The notes beneath the pieces are model-generated. The model did no database searches. It was not told the origin of the DNA and saw only the letters and a list, made by a program, of their open reading frames with translations. A DNA stretch of 64,000 nucleotides from Polynucleobacter sp. 86C-FISCH (GTDB lineage Bacteria; Pseudomonadota; Gammaproteobacteria; Burkholderiales; Burkholderiaceae): assembly GCF_018882415.1 (NCBI RefSeq), contig NZ_JACVOL010000001.1:811531-875530 (forward strand), read 5' to 3'. Positions 49,658-60,242 of the stretch are shown piece after piece. Each line of letters opens with the position of its first letter. Within the stretch, counting starts at the first letter, position 1. The position numbers were made by a program, and so were the translations under genes.

Positions 49658-50518
49658 GTGCGAAAAATCCTGCTTAAGCTCTGTCTCAATACGATTGCCG
49701 TGCTTCCTCTTGCCTTAGTTCAGGCAATTGGGGCTTCTTTAGGCATGCTCGCTTATGTTGGCTCAAAGCAATACCGCTCACTCTTTCGACCTCAATATGA
49801 AGCCGTAGTCCAAGCTCGCAAATTGCCATTGCAGCTTTGGGAGGCCATCAGAGCATCTGGCATGCTTTTTTCAGACAGCCTGTGGATTTGGCGCAACCCA
49901 CAAAAAGCACTGAAATTAGTTGAAGTGGAAAACTGGGATGTCGTTGAGGCGGCGATTGGCGAAGGGCATGGTCTGGTTATGCTTACACCCCATCTAGGCG
50001 GCTTTGAAATCATTCCCCGCGTCTTGGCGCAACATTTCCCCGCAACCATTCTGTATCGACCCTCGCGCCAAGAATGGCTTAATGAAGTGGTGGAAGAAGG
50101 TCGCGCCTACCCCAATATGCATTTTGTTCCAACCAACCTTAATGGCGTGCGTCAAATGACTAGAGCACTCACTAGAGGCGAGGCCATTGGCATTCTTCCA
50201 GATCAAGTGCCTAGCGGTGGTGAAGGTGTGTGGGTTCCATTCTTTGGACGCCCAGCCTACACAACGCCATTACCGGCTCGTCTCGCCAATCGAAATAACA
50301 CACCAGTAGTGATGTTTACCGCCAAGCGAAAAGGTACCGGCCAAGGCTGGCTAATGCAAGCAACTCGCCTTGCGCCTTTGTCCGAAGATGCCAACACTGC
50401 CGCCGCAGAACTAAACATTGCCATTGAAAATGCAGTTCTTGTCGCACCTGAACAATTTATTTGGTCTTACAACCGCTACAAGCATCCCGCTGGTGCAGAA
50501 TTGCCTCCAAGCAATTAA
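49658..50518 (+). CDS. LpxL/HtrB-type lysophospholipid or lipid A acyltransferase 1
   Basis: A 286-residue inner-membrane acyltransferase. The HX4(D/E) catalytic motif reads HLGGFE (TPHLGGFEIIP), followed by LYRPSRQ and LPDQVPSGGEGVWVPFFG, all usual for the LpxL/LpxM group. The start is GTG, directly behind AGGGG; the frame is closed by TAG two codons upstream, so no earlier start exists. It probably adds a secondary acyl chain to lipid A. A second family member follows 23 bases later. Confidence 0.87.
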   Translation: MRKILLKLCLNTIAVLPLALVQAIGASLGMLAYVGSKQYRSLFRPQYEAVVQARKLPLQLWEAIRASGMLFSDSLWIWRNPQKALKLVEVENWDVVEAAIGEGHGLVMLTPHLGGFEIIPRVLAQHFPATILYRPSRQEWLNEVVEEGRAYPNMHFVPTNLNGVRQMTRALTRGEAIGILPDQVPSGGEGVWVPFFGRPAYTTPLPARLANRNNTPVVMFTAKRKGTGQGWLMQATRLAPLSEDANTAAAELNIAIENAVLVAPEQFIWSYNRYKHPAGAELPPSN

Positions 50519-50541
50519 ATTAATTCGTTATCATTTCTGGA

Positions 50542-51441
50542 ATGACCTGGTTACAAAACCTTCTCAATTTCTTGGCGCTCAGCCTTCTGCGCCTCTTTGC
50601 TTTTTTACCCTATACGATTACTGTTCATGTGGGCTATGGCCTGGGTTGGCTTGCGGCCCATATTCCGAATGGGCGTAGCAAGGTAGTCAAAACCAATTTG
50701 CGCTTGTGCTTTCCGAATCTGAGCGAAGAAGAAATAGACAAGCTTGCAATTGAGCACTGGAAATTATTTGGTCGCAGCGTACTAGAGAGAAGTCGCATCT
50801 GGCTTGGTAGCGGCAAACAAATTACCGATATCGTCACCATTGAATCAGCGATCACCTTAGGAGATCGCAAACCACGACTTCTCATTAATCCACACTTTGT
50901 TGGCCTTGAAGGTGGCTTTATGGCACTTTCCGTATTGGCCAATCAACACGACTGGCCACGAGGTGCTGGTCTTTATCAAAACATGAAGAATCCTTTCTTC
51001 AATCAAAAAATGATTGAATGGAGAAATCGTTTTGGTGGCAAGTCGATTGAAAGACAAAGTCGCTTACGGGATCTCATTCGCGAAATTCAAACGGGTAATT
51101 TTATTTTTATTGCGCCAGATATTGATTTAGGGCCGCGGGATTCAGTCTTTGTTCCCTTCTTCGGCATCCAAACCAATACCATTACCTCTGTATCCCGCCT
51201 AGCAAGGCTCAGCGGGGCTGAAGTTTGTCTCATGACAACGACGTTAAACAAAGATCGCAAGGGCTATACCTGCCACATCAGTGCGCCCTTGCCTAACTTT
51301 CCAAGCGATGATGTGGAACAAGATACTGCGCGCCTCAACCAATATATTGAAGAGCTTGTTCGTGAAAGACCAGCGGAGTACTATTGGGTACATAAACGCT
51401 TTAAACATCGGCCGCCAGGCGAGCCGAGTCTTTACGATTAA
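50542..51441 (+). CDS. LpxL/HtrB-type acyltransferase 2
   Basis: A 299-residue paralogue of the upstream gene. The motif is HFVGLE ([11 protein letters not shown]); ARLSGAEVC and a C-terminal [15 protein letters not shown], near-identical to E. coli LpxL, follow. Its first helix ([18 protein letters not shown]) anchors it in the inner membrane. Tandem acyltransferases before dapF are usual in Burkholderiales and probably add two different secondary chains to lipid A. It is likely cotranscribed with dapF (11 bases on). Confidence 0.9.
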   Translation: MTWLQNLLNFLALSLLRLFAFLPYTITVHVGYGLGWLAAHIPNGRSKVVKTNLRLCFPNLSEEEIDKLAIEHWKLFGRSVLERSRIWLGSGKQITDIVTIESAITLGDRKPRLLINPHFVGLEGGFMALSVLANQHDWPRGAGLYQNMKNPFFNQKMIEWRNRFGGKSIERQSRLRDLIREIQTGNFIFIAPDIDLGPRDSVFVPFFGIQTNTITSVSRLARLSGAEVCLMTTTLNKDRKGYTCHISAPLPNFPSDDVEQDTARLNQYIEELVRERPAEYYWVHKRFKHRPPGEPSLYD

Positions 51442-51452
51442 ATGGAAATATT

Positions 51453-52355
51453 TTGAGCACCAATACAAACAATCCAGTGCGCAAGTTACGCTTCACCAAA
51501 ATGCATGGTGCTGGCAATGATTTCATTGTGCTCAATGGCATCAATCAAGACCTTAGCGGCATTACGCGTGAACAGTGGCAAGCATTGGCACACCGCCAAT
51601 TTGGTATTGGCGCAGATCAAATTCTGCTGGTTGAAAAAGCGACGCGCGCAGATGCCGATTTTCGATATCGCATTTTTAATTCTGATGGCGGTGAAGTGGA
51701 GCAATGTGGCAATGGCTCTCGTTGCTTTGTACGTTTTGTATTGGATCAAGGCCTTTCCAATAAGAATCCCTTGCGCGTTGAAGTAGCGCACACCGTGCTT
51801 ACCCTCAAATCTCATCCCGATGGGCAAGTAGAGGTGGATATGGGTGCGCCTATTTTTGAACATAGCCACATTCCATTTAATGCAACTGGTTTAGCTAGCG
51901 TGCAAGAGTTTCAAGAGACGCTATATGCACTTCCGCTGAACTACCCAGCTACACACGACAGCTTGGTTGGTGTTTTATCTATGGGTAATCCACATGCAGT
52001 TCAAGTGGTTGGCGATGTTGATAGCGCGCCTGTGCTTGAAGAAGGCCCTGAGATTGAAGAGTTTGCAGCGTTCCCCAAAAAAGTAAATGCAGGCTATCTA
52101 CAAGTTATCAATCGCAATGAAATTAAATTGCGCGTGTTTGAGCGTGGCGCAGGTGAAACATTGGCCTGCGGCACCGGCGCATGTGCGGCAGTTGTTTCTG
52201 GCATTCGCAGAGGTTTATTAGATTCGCCTGTAAAGGTGCATACACGCGGCGGCGATCTACAAATTGCTTGGGCCGGAACTGTTGATGGCGTTACTCAATC
52301 AGTCATCATGACGGGTCCAGCAGTCACGGTATTTGAAGGTGAAACAGAAATCTAA
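51453..52355 (+). CDS. dapF: Diaminopimelate epimerase
   Basis: A 300-residue enzyme converting LL- to meso-diaminopimelate for lysine and peptidoglycan. The two catalytic cysteines are in [10 protein letters not shown] and [11 protein letters not shown]. The start is TTG at 51453; the first ATG (KMHGAGNDF) is inside the conserved N-terminus and too late. It ends at a convergent junction with pyrE where an imperfect inverted repeat (52350-52373) spans the stop codons but has no T run. Confidence 0.95.
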   Translation: MSTNTNNPVRKLRFTKMHGAGNDFIVLNGINQDLSGITREQWQALAHRQFGIGADQILLVEKATRADADFRYRIFNSDGGEVEQCGNGSRCFVRFVLDQGLSNKNPLRVEVAHTVLTLKSHPDGQVEVDMGAPIFEHSHIPFNATGLASVQEFQETLYALPLNYPATHDSLVGVLSMGNPHAVQVVGDVDSAPVLEEGPEIEEFAAFPKKVNAGYLQVINRNEIKLRVFERGAGETLACGTGACAAVVSGIRRGLLDSPVKVHTRGGDLQIAWAGTVDGVTQSVIMTGPAVTVFEGETEI

Positions 52356-52367
52356 AAGCGAGTGCTC

Positions 52368-53036
52368 TTAGATGCCGTACTTCTCACGATACGCTTTTAC
52401 TGCAGGCAAATAATTGGTTAGCTGGGTATCGCTTGATGCAGTTAAGAATGACATCAAGCCAGTCAGGTTCGCAATCGAAATCACCGGCAAACCAAACTCT
52501 TGCTCCACTGCTTGCACAGCAGATTTATCGCCAATATCCACAGCGTTACCTGAACGCTCCATACGATCCAAAGCAATCAATACTGCAGCAGGCTCTGCGC
52601 CCGCCTTGCGAATCAGATCCACCGACTCTCTCACAGAGGTCCCAGCAGAAATCACGTCATCAATAATCACTACTCGCCCCTTAACAGGAGCCCCCACCAA
52701 GACTCCGCCTTCGCCATGATCTTTTGCTTCTTTGCGGTTATAGGCGTAAGGAACGTTGATGCCGTCATCAGCCAAAGCGATTGCTGTAGCAGCTGCTAGC
52801 GTGATTCCTTTATAGGCTGGGCCATAAAGCATGTCGAATTGCAGCCTCGACTCTTGTAATGCTTTGGAATAGTAGCGGCCTAGAGCACTCAGACGAGCGC
52901 CGTCGTTGAATTCGCCAGCATTAAAGAAATAAGGCGAGAGTCTGCCGGCTTTGGTTTTAAACTCCCCAAAGGACAAAACCTTTGCCTCTAAGGCAAAACG
53001 TATAAAGTTATCTTGATTTGAATTATTTGAGCTCAT
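52368..53036 (-). CDS. pyrE: Orotate phosphoribosyltransferase
   Basis: A 222-residue type I PRTase of pyrimidine synthesis. It has [18 protein letters not shown] at the start, [11 protein letters not shown] for the phosphate loop and the PRPP motif [13 protein letters not shown]. It diverges from the exonuclease III gene by 8 bases, so their promoters must overlap coding sequence. Confidence 0.95.
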   Translation of the reverse strand: MSSNNSNQDNFIRFALEAKVLSFGEFKTKAGRLSPYFFNAGEFNDGARLSALGRYYSKALQESRLQFDMLYGPAYKGITLAAATAIALADDGINVPYAYNRKEAKDHGEGGVLVGAPVKGRVVIIDDVISAGTSVRESVDLIRKAGAEPAAVLIALDRMERSGNAVDIGDKSAVQAVEQEFGLPVISIANLTGLMSFLTASSDTQLTNYLPAVKAYREKYGI

Positions 53037-53044
53037 AGGCCTAC

Positions 53045-53827
53045 ATGTTACGCATCATTTCCGCGAACCTCAACGGTATCCGTTCCGCAGTCAAAAAAGG
53101 CTTTCTGCCATGGGCCGTAAAGCAAAAGGCCGACTTCATTTGCATGCAGGAGCTCAAAGCCCAGCGCGATGATTTGGAAGACGCCATTCTCAATCCCGAT
53201 GGTATGCATGCCTATTTCCATCATGCCGAGAAGAAAGGCTATAGCGGTTGCGGAATTTATACCCCTCATAAGCCTGATGAGGTCTTGTACGGGTACGGCA
53301 ATGAAGAGTTCGATGCTGAGGGGCGTTATGTAGAAGCGCGCTTTAAAGGGCTTTCTGTTATTTCGGTTTACATGCCCTCTGGCTCCAGCTCGCCTGAGCG
53401 ACAAGAGGCTAAATACCGCTATCTTGATAGCTTTTTGCCACATCTCGTAGCCCTCAAAAAATCAGGTCGAGAGATTGTGCTTTGTGGAGACGTCAACATT
53501 GCCCATCAAGAAATCGACCTGAAGAACTGGAAAGGTAATCTCAAAAATTCTGGGTTTTTACCTGAAGAGCGCGCATGGCTAACCAATCTATTTAGTAAAG
53601 TAGGTTACGTCGACGTCTTTCGTCAGCTCGAGCCTGAGGCGACTGAGGCTTGTTACACCTGGTGGAGTAATCGCGGACAGGCTTATGCAAAAAACGTGGG
53701 GTGGCGCATTGACTATCACATCAGCACACCAGGTATTGCGCAAAGCGCTAAGAAAACCGCCGTATATAAAGATGAAAAATTTTCAGACCACGCACCACTC
53801 ACTGTGGATTACGACTGGAAGATTTAA
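53045..53827 (+). CDS. xthA: Exodeoxyribonuclease III
   Basis: A 260-residue AP endonuclease of the ExoIII family for base-excision repair. The metal and catalytic motifs are visible: [22 protein letters not shown] with the metal Glu, CGDVNIAH and the late SDHAPL. Start at ATG 53045. A bidirectional terminator follows the stop. Confidence 0.95.
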   Translation: MLRIISANLNGIRSAVKKGFLPWAVKQKADFICMQELKAQRDDLEDAILNPDGMHAYFHHAEKKGYSGCGIYTPHKPDEVLYGYGNEEFDAEGRYVEARFKGLSVISVYMPSGSSSPERQEAKYRYLDSFLPHLVALKKSGREIVLCGDVNIAHQEIDLKNWKGNLKNSGFLPEERAWLTNLFSKVGYVDVFRQLEPEATEACYTWWSNRGQAYAKNVGWRIDYHISTPGIAQSAKKTAVYKDEKFSDHAPLTVDYDWKI

Positions 53828-53841
53828 GCGGTAGTAAATTG

Positions 53842-53882
53842 CAGCAAAAAAACGGCGGGGGAGATTACTCCCCTTCTTTTTT
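53842..53882. terminator. Bidirectional terminator between xthA and the ampG-like gene
   Basis: GGGGAG (53858-53863) pairs with CTCCCC (53868-53873) with loop ATTA. On the plus strand TTCTTTTTT follows, on the minus strand CGCCGTTTTTTT. The loop contains the TAA stop of the ampG-like gene, so the hairpin is partly coding. Confidence 0.75.
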
Positions 53883-55184
53883 GATCTGCACGATCTTGAA
53901 ATGAATCGTGGCCCAAATTAAGAGCAGCACCGGAGCCCCAATAATGGCGGTACCAAAGAAGAATGTCTGGTAACCAAAATTATCAACAAACACCCCTGAG
54001 AAACCCGCCAACCATTTAGGTAGCAGCAACATCATCGAGCTAAACAAAGCGTATTGAGTAGCGGAATAGCGGATGTTCGTCAGCGAAGATAAAAAAGCTA
54101 TAAAGGCTGCACTCGCAATACCTGAGCTAAGGTTGTCTGCAGAAATTACCCAAATCAAGCCATGCAAGTCATGGCCTTGTGTTGCCAACCAGGCAAACAA
54201 TAAGTTGCTGACTGCAGAGAGTACAGCGCCTACAAATAAGATTCTCAAAACACCAAAGCGCAAGGTGAGTACGCCGCCAAGAAATGCGCCCACTAAAGTC
54301 ATAACCACTCCAAATACTTTGCTGACGGCGGCAACTTCATCTTTGGTGTAGCCCATATCCACATAGAATGGATTGGCCATAATGCCCATCACAACATCAC
54401 TAATGCGATATACGGCAATCAAAGACAAAATCAATACTGCATGCCAACGATAGCGGGTGATGAATTCTGCAAAAGGCTCAACAAGCGTTTGATATAGCCA
54501 TGCTTTGGCGGTACGCACTTTTGCCAACTCATACTTGACTGGCTCTTTGCTTAGCAAGGTTGTAATCACACCAACGCCAATGGAAGCAGCCATACAGAGA
54601 TAAGCAAATTGCCATGCACTCGCATCGTATCCACTACCCGTTTCAGCACGAGCAGCAAGCCAAAGAACACCAGCACCAGCCCAAATCAAGGCCAGTCGAT
54701 ATCCGGTTTGATAGGTTGCAGCTAAAGCTGCCTGATGATCACTATTGGCAGATTCAATCCGAAATGCATCTAAAGCAATGTCTTGAGTAGCAGAACCAAA
54801 GGCCACCAACAAGGCGCACCAGACAATCGAATTGAGTGCGAGCTTCGGATCTAAAGTCGACATGCCAACCAGACCCAAAATGATGAGTGCCTGCGCAAAA
54901 AGCAACCAACTGCGGCGGCGCCCAAACAATCTCGTTAGCAAGGGAATTTGCAAACGATCTACGAGAGGTGCCCACATCCACTTAAAGGCATAGATCAAGC
55001 CGACCCAGGTTAAGTAGCCAATAGTGCTGCGATCAATGCCGGCTTCACGCAACCAAAAACTAAGGGTTCCCAAAATGAGGAGCAAAGGTAGGCCTGCGGA
55101 GAAGCCCAGAAATAGCATGCGCAGGCAAGGCCATTCGAGATAAACCCGAAAATCTTTTATCCAAGATTGGACTGCAGTTAACAC
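53865..55184 (-). CDS. ampG: AmpG-like MFS permease
   Basis: A 439-residue protein with about 12 to 14 hydrophobic helices. The early segment LGFSAGLPLLLILGTLSFWLREAGIDRSTIGYL and the WAPLVDRLQIPLL cytoplasmic loop are typical of AmpG, which imports anhydromuropeptides during cell-wall recycling. The start is GTG at 55184. It is 15 bases after metW and may be cotranscribed from the argB-slmA-metX-metW run, though functionally separate. Confidence 0.85.
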   Translation of the reverse strand: MLTAVQSWIKDFRVYLEWPCLRMLFLGFSAGLPLLLILGTLSFWLREAGIDRSTIGYLTWVGLIYAFKWMWAPLVDRLQIPLLTRLFGRRRSWLLFAQALIILGLVGMSTLDPKLALNSIVWCALLVAFGSATQDIALDAFRIESANSDHQAALAATYQTGYRLALIWAGAGVLWLAARAETGSGYDASAWQFAYLCMAASIGVGVITTLLSKEPVKYELAKVRTAKAWLYQTLVEPFAEFITRYRWHAVLILSLIAVYRISDVVMGIMANPFYVDMGYTKDEVAAVSKVFGVVMTLVGAFLGGVLTLRFGVLRILFVGAVLSAVSNLLFAWLATQGHDLHGLIWVISADNLSSGIASAAFIAFLSSLTNIRYSATQYALFSSMMLLLPKWLAGFSGVFVDNFGYQTFFFGTAIIGAPVLLLIWATIHFKIVQIKKEGE

Positions 55185-55199
55185 CTTTGTATTTTTATC

Positions 55200-55793
55200 C
55201 TAGGCGCGACGAATGCGGAATAAGGCAAGACTGCCAAAAAGGTTCGGCATCAAAGTGACTTGGCGACCTTCATGCAAGATACATTGATCGAGAATCTTGA
55301 GCCCAAGATTGGAGGCTAGCTTCTCAAAGTCAGTAACAGTGAGTACGCGCACGTTTGGCGTGTTGTACCACTGATAAGGCAGGCTCTTTGAGACCGGCAT
55401 ACGGCCCAAACCCACAGCAAGGCGGTGCGACCAATGACCAAAGTTAGGAAACGAAATTACCGATTCTTTTCCTACACGCACAACTTCACGCAAAATCTTT
55501 TCAGTTTGATGAATGGTTTGCAAAGTTTGTGACAGAACAACCGTATCAAAACTATTGTCTTCAAAAAGTGCCAGGCCACCTTCTAAGTCCTGCTGGATGA
55601 CATTCAAGCCTTTTTGCACACATGACAGCACACGTGAATCATCAATCTCAACACCATAGGAATGAACTGGCTTTTGCTTCTGTAGAAACTCTAAGAAACT
55701 ACCATCGCCACAACCAAGGTCTAGCACTTGAGCGTTCGGCGCTATCCAATTGGAAATAGCGGCAAAGTCGGCGCGTTTATTGAGATTACTCAT
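55200..55793 (-). CDS. metW: MetW methionine biosynthesis protein
   Basis: A 197-residue SAM-fold protein. The Rossmann motif is [15 protein letters not shown], then [24 protein letters not shown] and [10 protein letters not shown], all diagnostic for MetW. MetW acts with MetX in homoserine acylation; its own methyltransferase activity is unsettled. It overlaps metX by 4 bases (ATGA), the usual order. Confidence 0.95.
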   Translation of the reverse strand: MSNLNKRADFAAISNWIAPNAQVLDLGCGDGSFLEFLQKQKPVHSYGVEIDDSRVLSCVQKGLNVIQQDLEGGLALFEDNSFDTVVLSQTLQTIHQTEKILREVVRVGKESVISFPNFGHWSHRLAVGLGRMPVSKSLPYQWYNTPNVRVLTVTDFEKLASNLGLKILDQCILHEGRQVTLMPNLFGSLALFRIRRA

Positions 55794-56929
55794 GATTGGG
55801 TCTCGCGCATTTGCTTGAAGTAGGCTCGTACCAAATTGTGATATCGAGCATCATCTAATAAGAAAGCATCATGCCCATGAGGCGCATCAATCTCCGCATA
55901 AGTCACTTCGCTCTTATTGCTCAGCAAAGATTCCACAATTTCGCGACTACGATTCGGTGGGAAGCGCCAGTCTGTTGAAAAGCTCACCACCAAAAACTTG
56001 GCTTGCACTTCAGCTAGGGCGCGATTAAGACTGCCATCGTAACGACGTGCAGGATCAAAATAATCGAGCGCACGGGTAATTAGCAAGTAAGTGTTGGCAT
56101 CAAAATAGGTTGAGAACTTATCACCTTGATGGCGGAGATAACTTTCAACTTCAAATTCAACATCAAAACTAAAGCGGTAGTCATTGGATTCGCCATTAGG
56201 GCGCTGTAATTCGCGCCCAAATTTTTCGGCCATATCATCATCAGACAAATAGGTAATGTGCCCAACCATGCGGGCTAAACGTAAGCCGCGCTTAGGCACT
56301 ACACCATGCTCGTAATAGTTACCGCCATGAAAGTCGGGGTCAGACAAAATGGCATTGCGCGCCACTTCATTAAATGCAATGTTCTGTGCACTCAGTTTTG
56401 GAGTGGATGCGACTACAACGCAATGCTCTATTCGCTTGGGGAACTGAATAGCCCAAGCCATTGCCTGCATACCGCCCAAGCTACCGCCCATCACAGCAGC
56501 GAACTTACGAATACCCAACTTATCAGCCAAGCGCGCCTGCGTGTTCACCCAGTCCTCAACAGTGATCACTGGAAACTCAGCGCCATAGGGCTTGCCAGTT
56601 GCAGGATTAATGCTCATAGGCCCAGTTGAACCAAAGCATGAACCTAAATTATTTACACCGATGACGAAGAAGTGATTGGTATCAACAGGTTTGCCTGGGC
56701 CAATCATGTTGTCCCACCAACCGATATCTGTTGGGTCTTCTGGGCTTGGACCAGCTACATGATGGGAAGCATTGAGTGCATGACAAACTAGAACAGCATT
56801 ACTTTTATCTGCATTGAGCTTGCCGTAGGTTTCAATGACTAAATCGTAGCCAGACAACACAGCGCCACTCTGCAAAGGCAGGGGCTCGGCAAAATGAATA
56901 GTATTTCTAGAGAGGTTTAGCTCGCTCAT
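55790..56929 (-). CDS. metX: Homoserine O-acyltransferase MetX
   Basis: A 379-residue alpha/beta-hydrolase-fold enzyme that acylates homoserine. The nucleophile is Ser150 in [14 protein letters not shown], with Asp in FSTDWRFPP and His in [12 protein letters not shown]. In betaproteobacteria MetX with MetW may use succinyl-CoA or acetyl-CoA; the donor cannot be fixed by eye. It is coupled to slmA upstream and metW downstream. Confidence 0.95.
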   Translation of the reverse strand: MSELNLSRNTIHFAEPLPLQSGAVLSGYDLVIETYGKLNADKSNAVLVCHALNASHHVAGPSPEDPTDIGWWDNMIGPGKPVDTNHFFVIGVNNLGSCFGSTGPMSINPATGKPYGAEFPVITVEDWVNTQARLADKLGIRKFAAVMGGSLGGMQAMAWAIQFPKRIEHCVVVASTPKLSAQNIAFNEVARNAILSDPDFHGGNYYEHGVVPKRGLRLARMVGHITYLSDDDMAEKFGRELQRPNGESNDYRFSFDVEFEVESYLRHQGDKFSTYFDANTYLLITRALDYFDPARRYDGSLNRALAEVQAKFLVVSFSTDWRFPPNRSREIVESLLSNKSEVTYAEIDAPHGHDAFLLDDARYHNLVRAYFKQMRETQS

Positions 56930-57576
56930 TCTGACAGGAGAAGGCGCAAACTAACATCGGACGCTTCTGTGGGCAACTTCTTAAATCCGCTACGGGCAAA
57001 GCGATGCCAACGGCCCAAAACAAAACTCATCAACATAGCAGCGCGAATGCTGACTTCTTCTTGACCAAGCTGCGCCCAATTGCCGCCTTGAGTTTGGGCA
57101 ATGCGCAAAGCCTGCTTAAGAGATGCTTCAACGCGATCTAGGACCTGAGTGATACGCTCTTGCAGACGATCGTCTTCCTGTAACAAAGCATCGCCCAATA
57201 AAACGCGAGTCATACCAGGATTCTTTTCTGCAAAGAACAAAAGCATTTGCAAAATACCGCGTGCTTGAGCAAGGCCAGACTCTTCTTTTTGGTTGATCTG
57301 ATTAATCAAACCAAAGACCGTTTGCTCAATAAACGAAATGAGGCCCTCGAACATCTGGGCTTTACTTGCGAAATGGCGATACAAGGCCGCTTCTGAAACT
57401 TGAATTTTGGCTGCTAAGGCAGCAGTAGTAACGCGCTCACCCTTCGGGTTTTGCAACATTTCTGCGAGGACCTGCAGGATCTGCAGGCGGCGCTCACCCG
57501 GCTTGGGGCGCTTGCGCGACTTACCAGCATCAGCACTGCTGTCGTTAATATCTGCCGGCTCTAAAGATTCGCGCAT
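56926..57576 (-). CDS. slmA: Nucleoid occlusion factor SlmA
   Basis: A 216-residue TetR-like protein. The N-terminus is basic ([12 protein letters not shown]), and the helix-turn-helix spans about residues 50-73 ([25 protein letters not shown]). The [19 protein letters not shown] segment is a close match to SlmA, which binds DNA and FtsZ to stop division over the nucleoid. It lies between argB and metX, with a 4-base overlap with metX. No TetR-type regulation of neighbours is implied. Confidence 0.9.
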   Translation of the reverse strand: MRESLEPADINDSSADAGKSRKRPKPGERRLQILQVLAEMLQNPKGERVTTAALAAKIQVSEAALYRHFASKAQMFEGLISFIEQTVFGLINQINQKEESGLAQARGILQMLLFFAEKNPGMTRVLLGDALLQEDDRLQERITQVLDRVEASLKQALRIAQTQGGNWAQLGQEEVSIRAAMLMSFVLGRWHRFARSGFKKLPTEASDVSLRLLLSE

Positions 57577-57586
57577 GCTTATTTAC

Positions 57587-58489
57587 TTACCTAGAACGGA
57601 TCATCGTACCGAACGCTTGCTCGGTCAGAATTTCTAACAATAAAGAATGTTCAATACGACCATCAATAATGTGCACTGAATTAACACCGCTCTTTGCTGC
57701 GTCTAATGCAGAAGAAATCTTGGGCAACATGCCGCCAGAAATCGTGCCGTCAGCAAACAAGCCATCGATTTCACGGGCAGTGAGGTCAGTTAAGAGAGTG
57801 CCGTTCTTATCCATCACGCCTGGAATGTTCGTCATCATGACCAACTTCTCTGCGTGCAAAATTTCAGCCATCTTGCCAGCAACTAAGTCTGCATTGATGT
57901 TGTAGGCCTGACCTTCTTCGCTAAATCCAATCGGAGAAATCACCGGGATAAAAGCATCGTCTTGTAAGGCTTTTACAACTGCAGGATTAATAGCCTCAAT
58001 TTCACCAACAAATCCCAAATCAATTGTTCCGCCAGCGTTCTTTTCATCGGCAACCAACATTTTTTTGGCGCGGATGAGTCCGCCGTCTTTACCAGTCAAG
58101 CCTACAGCTTGGCCACCAAAGTGGTTAATCAACATCACAATATCTTGCTGCACTTCACCACCCAAAACCCACTCCACCACTTCCATGGTTTCTTCATCGG
58201 TCACGCGCATACCTTGAATAAAGGTACCGGTCTTTCCAATTTTCTTGAGGGCTTCATCAATTTGTGGTCCGCCGCCATGAACCACTACAGGATTCATGCC
58301 AACGAGTTTGAGCAAAATAACATCGCGCGCAAAACTCTCTTTGAGGCGCTCTTCAACCATAGCGTTTCCGCCGTACTTGATCACAATTGTCTTGCCGTGA
58401 TACGAACGGATGTAAGGCAAAGCCTCAGCCAGAATCTCCGCCTTCAACAAAGGAGAGATATCGCTAATAGTTGGTAAATGCTTAGTCAT
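57587..58489 (-). CDS. argB: Acetylglutamate kinase
   Basis: A 300-residue kinase for the second step of arginine synthesis. Motifs: IKYGGNAM (38-45), [10 protein letters not shown] for substrate and the late [15 protein letters not shown]. The N-terminal helix (residues 14-30) is present, as in hexameric, arginine-sensitive forms. It is preceded by dksA with 13 bases between. Confidence 0.96.
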   Translation of the reverse strand: MTKHLPTISDISPLLKAEILAEALPYIRSYHGKTIVIKYGGNAMVEERLKESFARDVILLKLVGMNPVVVHGGGPQIDEALKKIGKTGTFIQGMRVTDEETMEVVEWVLGGEVQQDIVMLINHFGGQAVGLTGKDGGLIRAKKMLVADEKNAGGTIDLGFVGEIEAINPAVVKALQDDAFIPVISPIGFSEEGQAYNINADLVAGKMAEILHAEKLVMMTNIPGVMDKNGTLLTDLTAREIDGLFADGTISGGMLPKISSALDAAKSGVNSVHIIDGRIEHSLLLEILTEQAFGTMIRSR

Positions 58490-58502
58490 TGCTACTTAAA
58501 AT

Positions 58503-58991
58503 TTATTCGCCAAATAATTTTTGACGGAGTTCACGACGCTCTTGAGCCTCAAGAGATAAATTGGCTGTAGGCCTTGCGATTAAACGGTTCAAGCCGATTG
58601 GCTCACCAGTTTCTTCACACCAACCATAGTCGCCAGATTCAATACGCGCTAATGCTTGCTCTACTTTTTTGAGGAGCTTACGTTCGCGATCACGAGTGCG
58701 CAATTCCAATGCATGCTCTTCTTCAATCGTAGCGCGATCGGCAGGATCTGGAACCAAAATATTTTCGCGCAGGTGTTCTGTTGTCTCGGAGGCATTCTTC
58801 AGAATGTCATCTTTGAGAGTAAGTAATTTTTGACGGAAAAAATCTAACTGGGCAGCACTCATGTAGTCCTTCTCGGACATCTTGAGCAATTCAGCTTCCG
58901 TTAAAGGCGCGCCTTTTGGAGCTTTTGTGCTCGCAGCTTTACTGCTTGCTTTTGCAGCAGTTGCTGGTTTTGTTGCTGTTTTTACCGTCAT
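58503..58991 (-). CDS. dksA: DksA with a Cys-Thr-Ser-Ala (zinc-free type) finger
   Basis: A 162-residue RNA polymerase-binding factor. The first 30 residues are Ala/Lys/Thr-rich (TKPATAAKASSKAAS) and absent from E. coli DksA. The coiled-coil tip reads DPADRA (82-87), keeping the two aspartates. The four zinc ligands are not kept: Cys125, Thr128, Ser146 and Ala149 stand in their place with the right spacing, as in DksA2-type proteins that work without zinc. It should act with ppGpp on rRNA and amino acid promoters. Confidence 0.93.
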   Translation of the reverse strand: MTVKTATKPATAAKASSKAASTKAPKGAPLTEAELLKMSEKDYMSAAQLDFFRQKLLTLKDDILKNASETTEHLRENILVPDPADRATIEEEHALELRTRDRERKLLKKVEQALARIESGDYGWCEETGEPIGLNRLIARPTANLSLEAQERRELRQKLFGE

Positions 58992-59111
58992 CTCATTCTT
59001 CCCTGGTTTGAAGCATTATTGCCTCATTCTGCCAAACTTTTATTACCGTCGAATCATTATTTCTCAATATTCATAATATTGACCGTGGCGGCGGATTGTA
59101 CCCGAATCTTC
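58992..59111 (-). promoter_or_regulatory. dksA upstream region with an inverted repeat
   Basis: The 120 bases between the COG0523 gene end and dksA are AT-rich. An inverted repeat lies at 59064-59082: TCAATATT, three bases, AATATTGA. A TTGAGA hexamer overlaps it on the minus strand, but no good -10 follows at the right distance. The repeat could be an operator or part of the promoter. Confidence 0.35.
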
Positions 59112-60173
59112 CTAGGCCAAACATCCCTCAAGCCCAGCCAGTAGGGTGTCTTTAGGCAGGTCGATGCCAATAAACACCATGCGGGTTTGCTTAGGCTCTG
59201 TACCCCAAGGACCGGCTAAATCGCTGCCCATCATCTGATGAACCCCCTGGAACACCACTTTTCGGGCACTTCCCTTCACGTAGAGGACACCTTTATAGCG
59301 CAGCATCTTCTCTCCAAAGACCTCCAAGATGCCGCCAAGGAAGTCTTCCAACTTTTTGTGATCAAAGGGTTTATCACTACGAAAAACAAAGGATTGAATG
59401 CGGTCTGTATGGCCCGCATGACCATGATGGTGGTCATGGCTATGATCATGGCCGCAGGTGCTGTGATCATGATCGTGACTATGGTCATGGCCGCAATGCT
59501 CATGATCGTGGTCATCCTGCTCCAGGAAGTGAGGATCAATATCTAGCTTGGCATTCAAATTAAAGCCCTTGAGATCCAAAACAGCATTCAACGGCACCAC
59601 ACCCTTAGAAATGCCAGAAATAGGCGCTCTTGGGTTCATATGCATCAGACGATTGCGTAAAGCATCTACTTCTGCAGGAGTAACTAAATCCGTCTTGGTA
59701 ATAAAGATTTGATCGGCAAAGCCAACCTGGCGCTGCGCCTCTTCATGCTCATTGAGTTGCTGCTGACCGTGCTTAGCATCCACTAGGGTAACCACAGCAT
59801 CTAAGACATAGTGATCAGCAACATCGTCATCCATAAAGAAAGTCTGGGCTACAGGACCGGGATTAGCAACGCCCGTGGTTTCAATCACAACGCGATCAAA
59901 ACTAATCTTCTTGTCCTTACGCTGTTCCCAAAGCTCATTTAGTGCGTCAACGAGGTCACCACGAATGGTGCAGCAAATGCAACCATTACTCATTTGCACA
60001 ATATTCTCTTGGTTGTCTTGCACCAAGATATCGTTATCAATATTTTCTTCGCCGAACTCATTCTCGATCACAGCAATTTTTTTGCCATGCTCTTCAATGA
60101 GAATATGTTTGAGCAAAGTTGTTTTGCCGCTTCCTAAGAAGCCAGTTAAAATGGTTACTGGAATTAATGCCAT
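59112..60173 (-). CDS. COG0523 GTPase, probable metallochaperone (CobW/ZigA-like)
   Basis: A 353-residue G3E P-loop GTPase. The ATG at 60173 follows GGA by about 7 bases. Motifs: GFLGSGKTT (11-19), the metal-binding CICC (65-68), [13 protein letters not shown] and TKTDLV for guanine. A His/Asp-rich loop (about 228-265, e.g. HDHSHDHDH) likely binds zinc, cobalt or nickel. The C-terminal CobW domain is present. It lies next to dksA; in other bacteria COG0523 proteins pair with zinc-independent DksA copies under zinc starvation. No clear Zur box is visible here. Confidence 0.88.
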   Translation of the reverse strand: MALIPVTILTGFLGSGKTTLLKHILIEEHGKKIAVIENEFGEENIDNDILVQDNQENIVQMSNGCICCTIRGDLVDALNELWEQRKDKKISFDRVVIETTGVANPGPVAQTFFMDDDVADHYVLDAVVTLVDAKHGQQQLNEHEEAQRQVGFADQIFITKTDLVTPAEVDALRNRLMHMNPRAPISGISKGVVPLNAVLDLKGFNLNAKLDIDPHFLEQDDHDHEHCGHDHSHDHDHSTCGHDHSHDHHHGHAGHTDRIQSFVFRSDKPFDHKKLEDFLGGILEVFGEKMLRYKGVLYVKGSARKVVFQGVHQMMGSDLAGPWGTEPKQTRMVFIGIDLPKDTLLAGLEGCLA

Positions 60174-60202
60174 GGATGATCCAATCAAAATCTAGAGGCC
60201 AA

Positions 60203-60222
60203 AGTTTCCCAAAGCGGGAAAC
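60203..60222 (-). terminator. Hairpin between the COG0523 gene and xerC
   Basis: GTTTCCC (60204-60210) and GGGAAAC (60216-60222) form a perfect 7-bp stem about 20 bases past the xerC stop; only TTTGG follows on the minus strand, so it is a weak terminator at best. Confidence 0.4.
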
Positions 60223-60242
60223 CTTCTATCTTACCGAGTTCC

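Noticed and set aside
59238..59546. Met-rich frames on both strands in the COG0523 gene
   Set aside because: They come from CATGATCATG-like DNA that codes the His/Asp loop; the other frames are shadows. It is also not a CRISPR array: units are short, irregular and without spacers.
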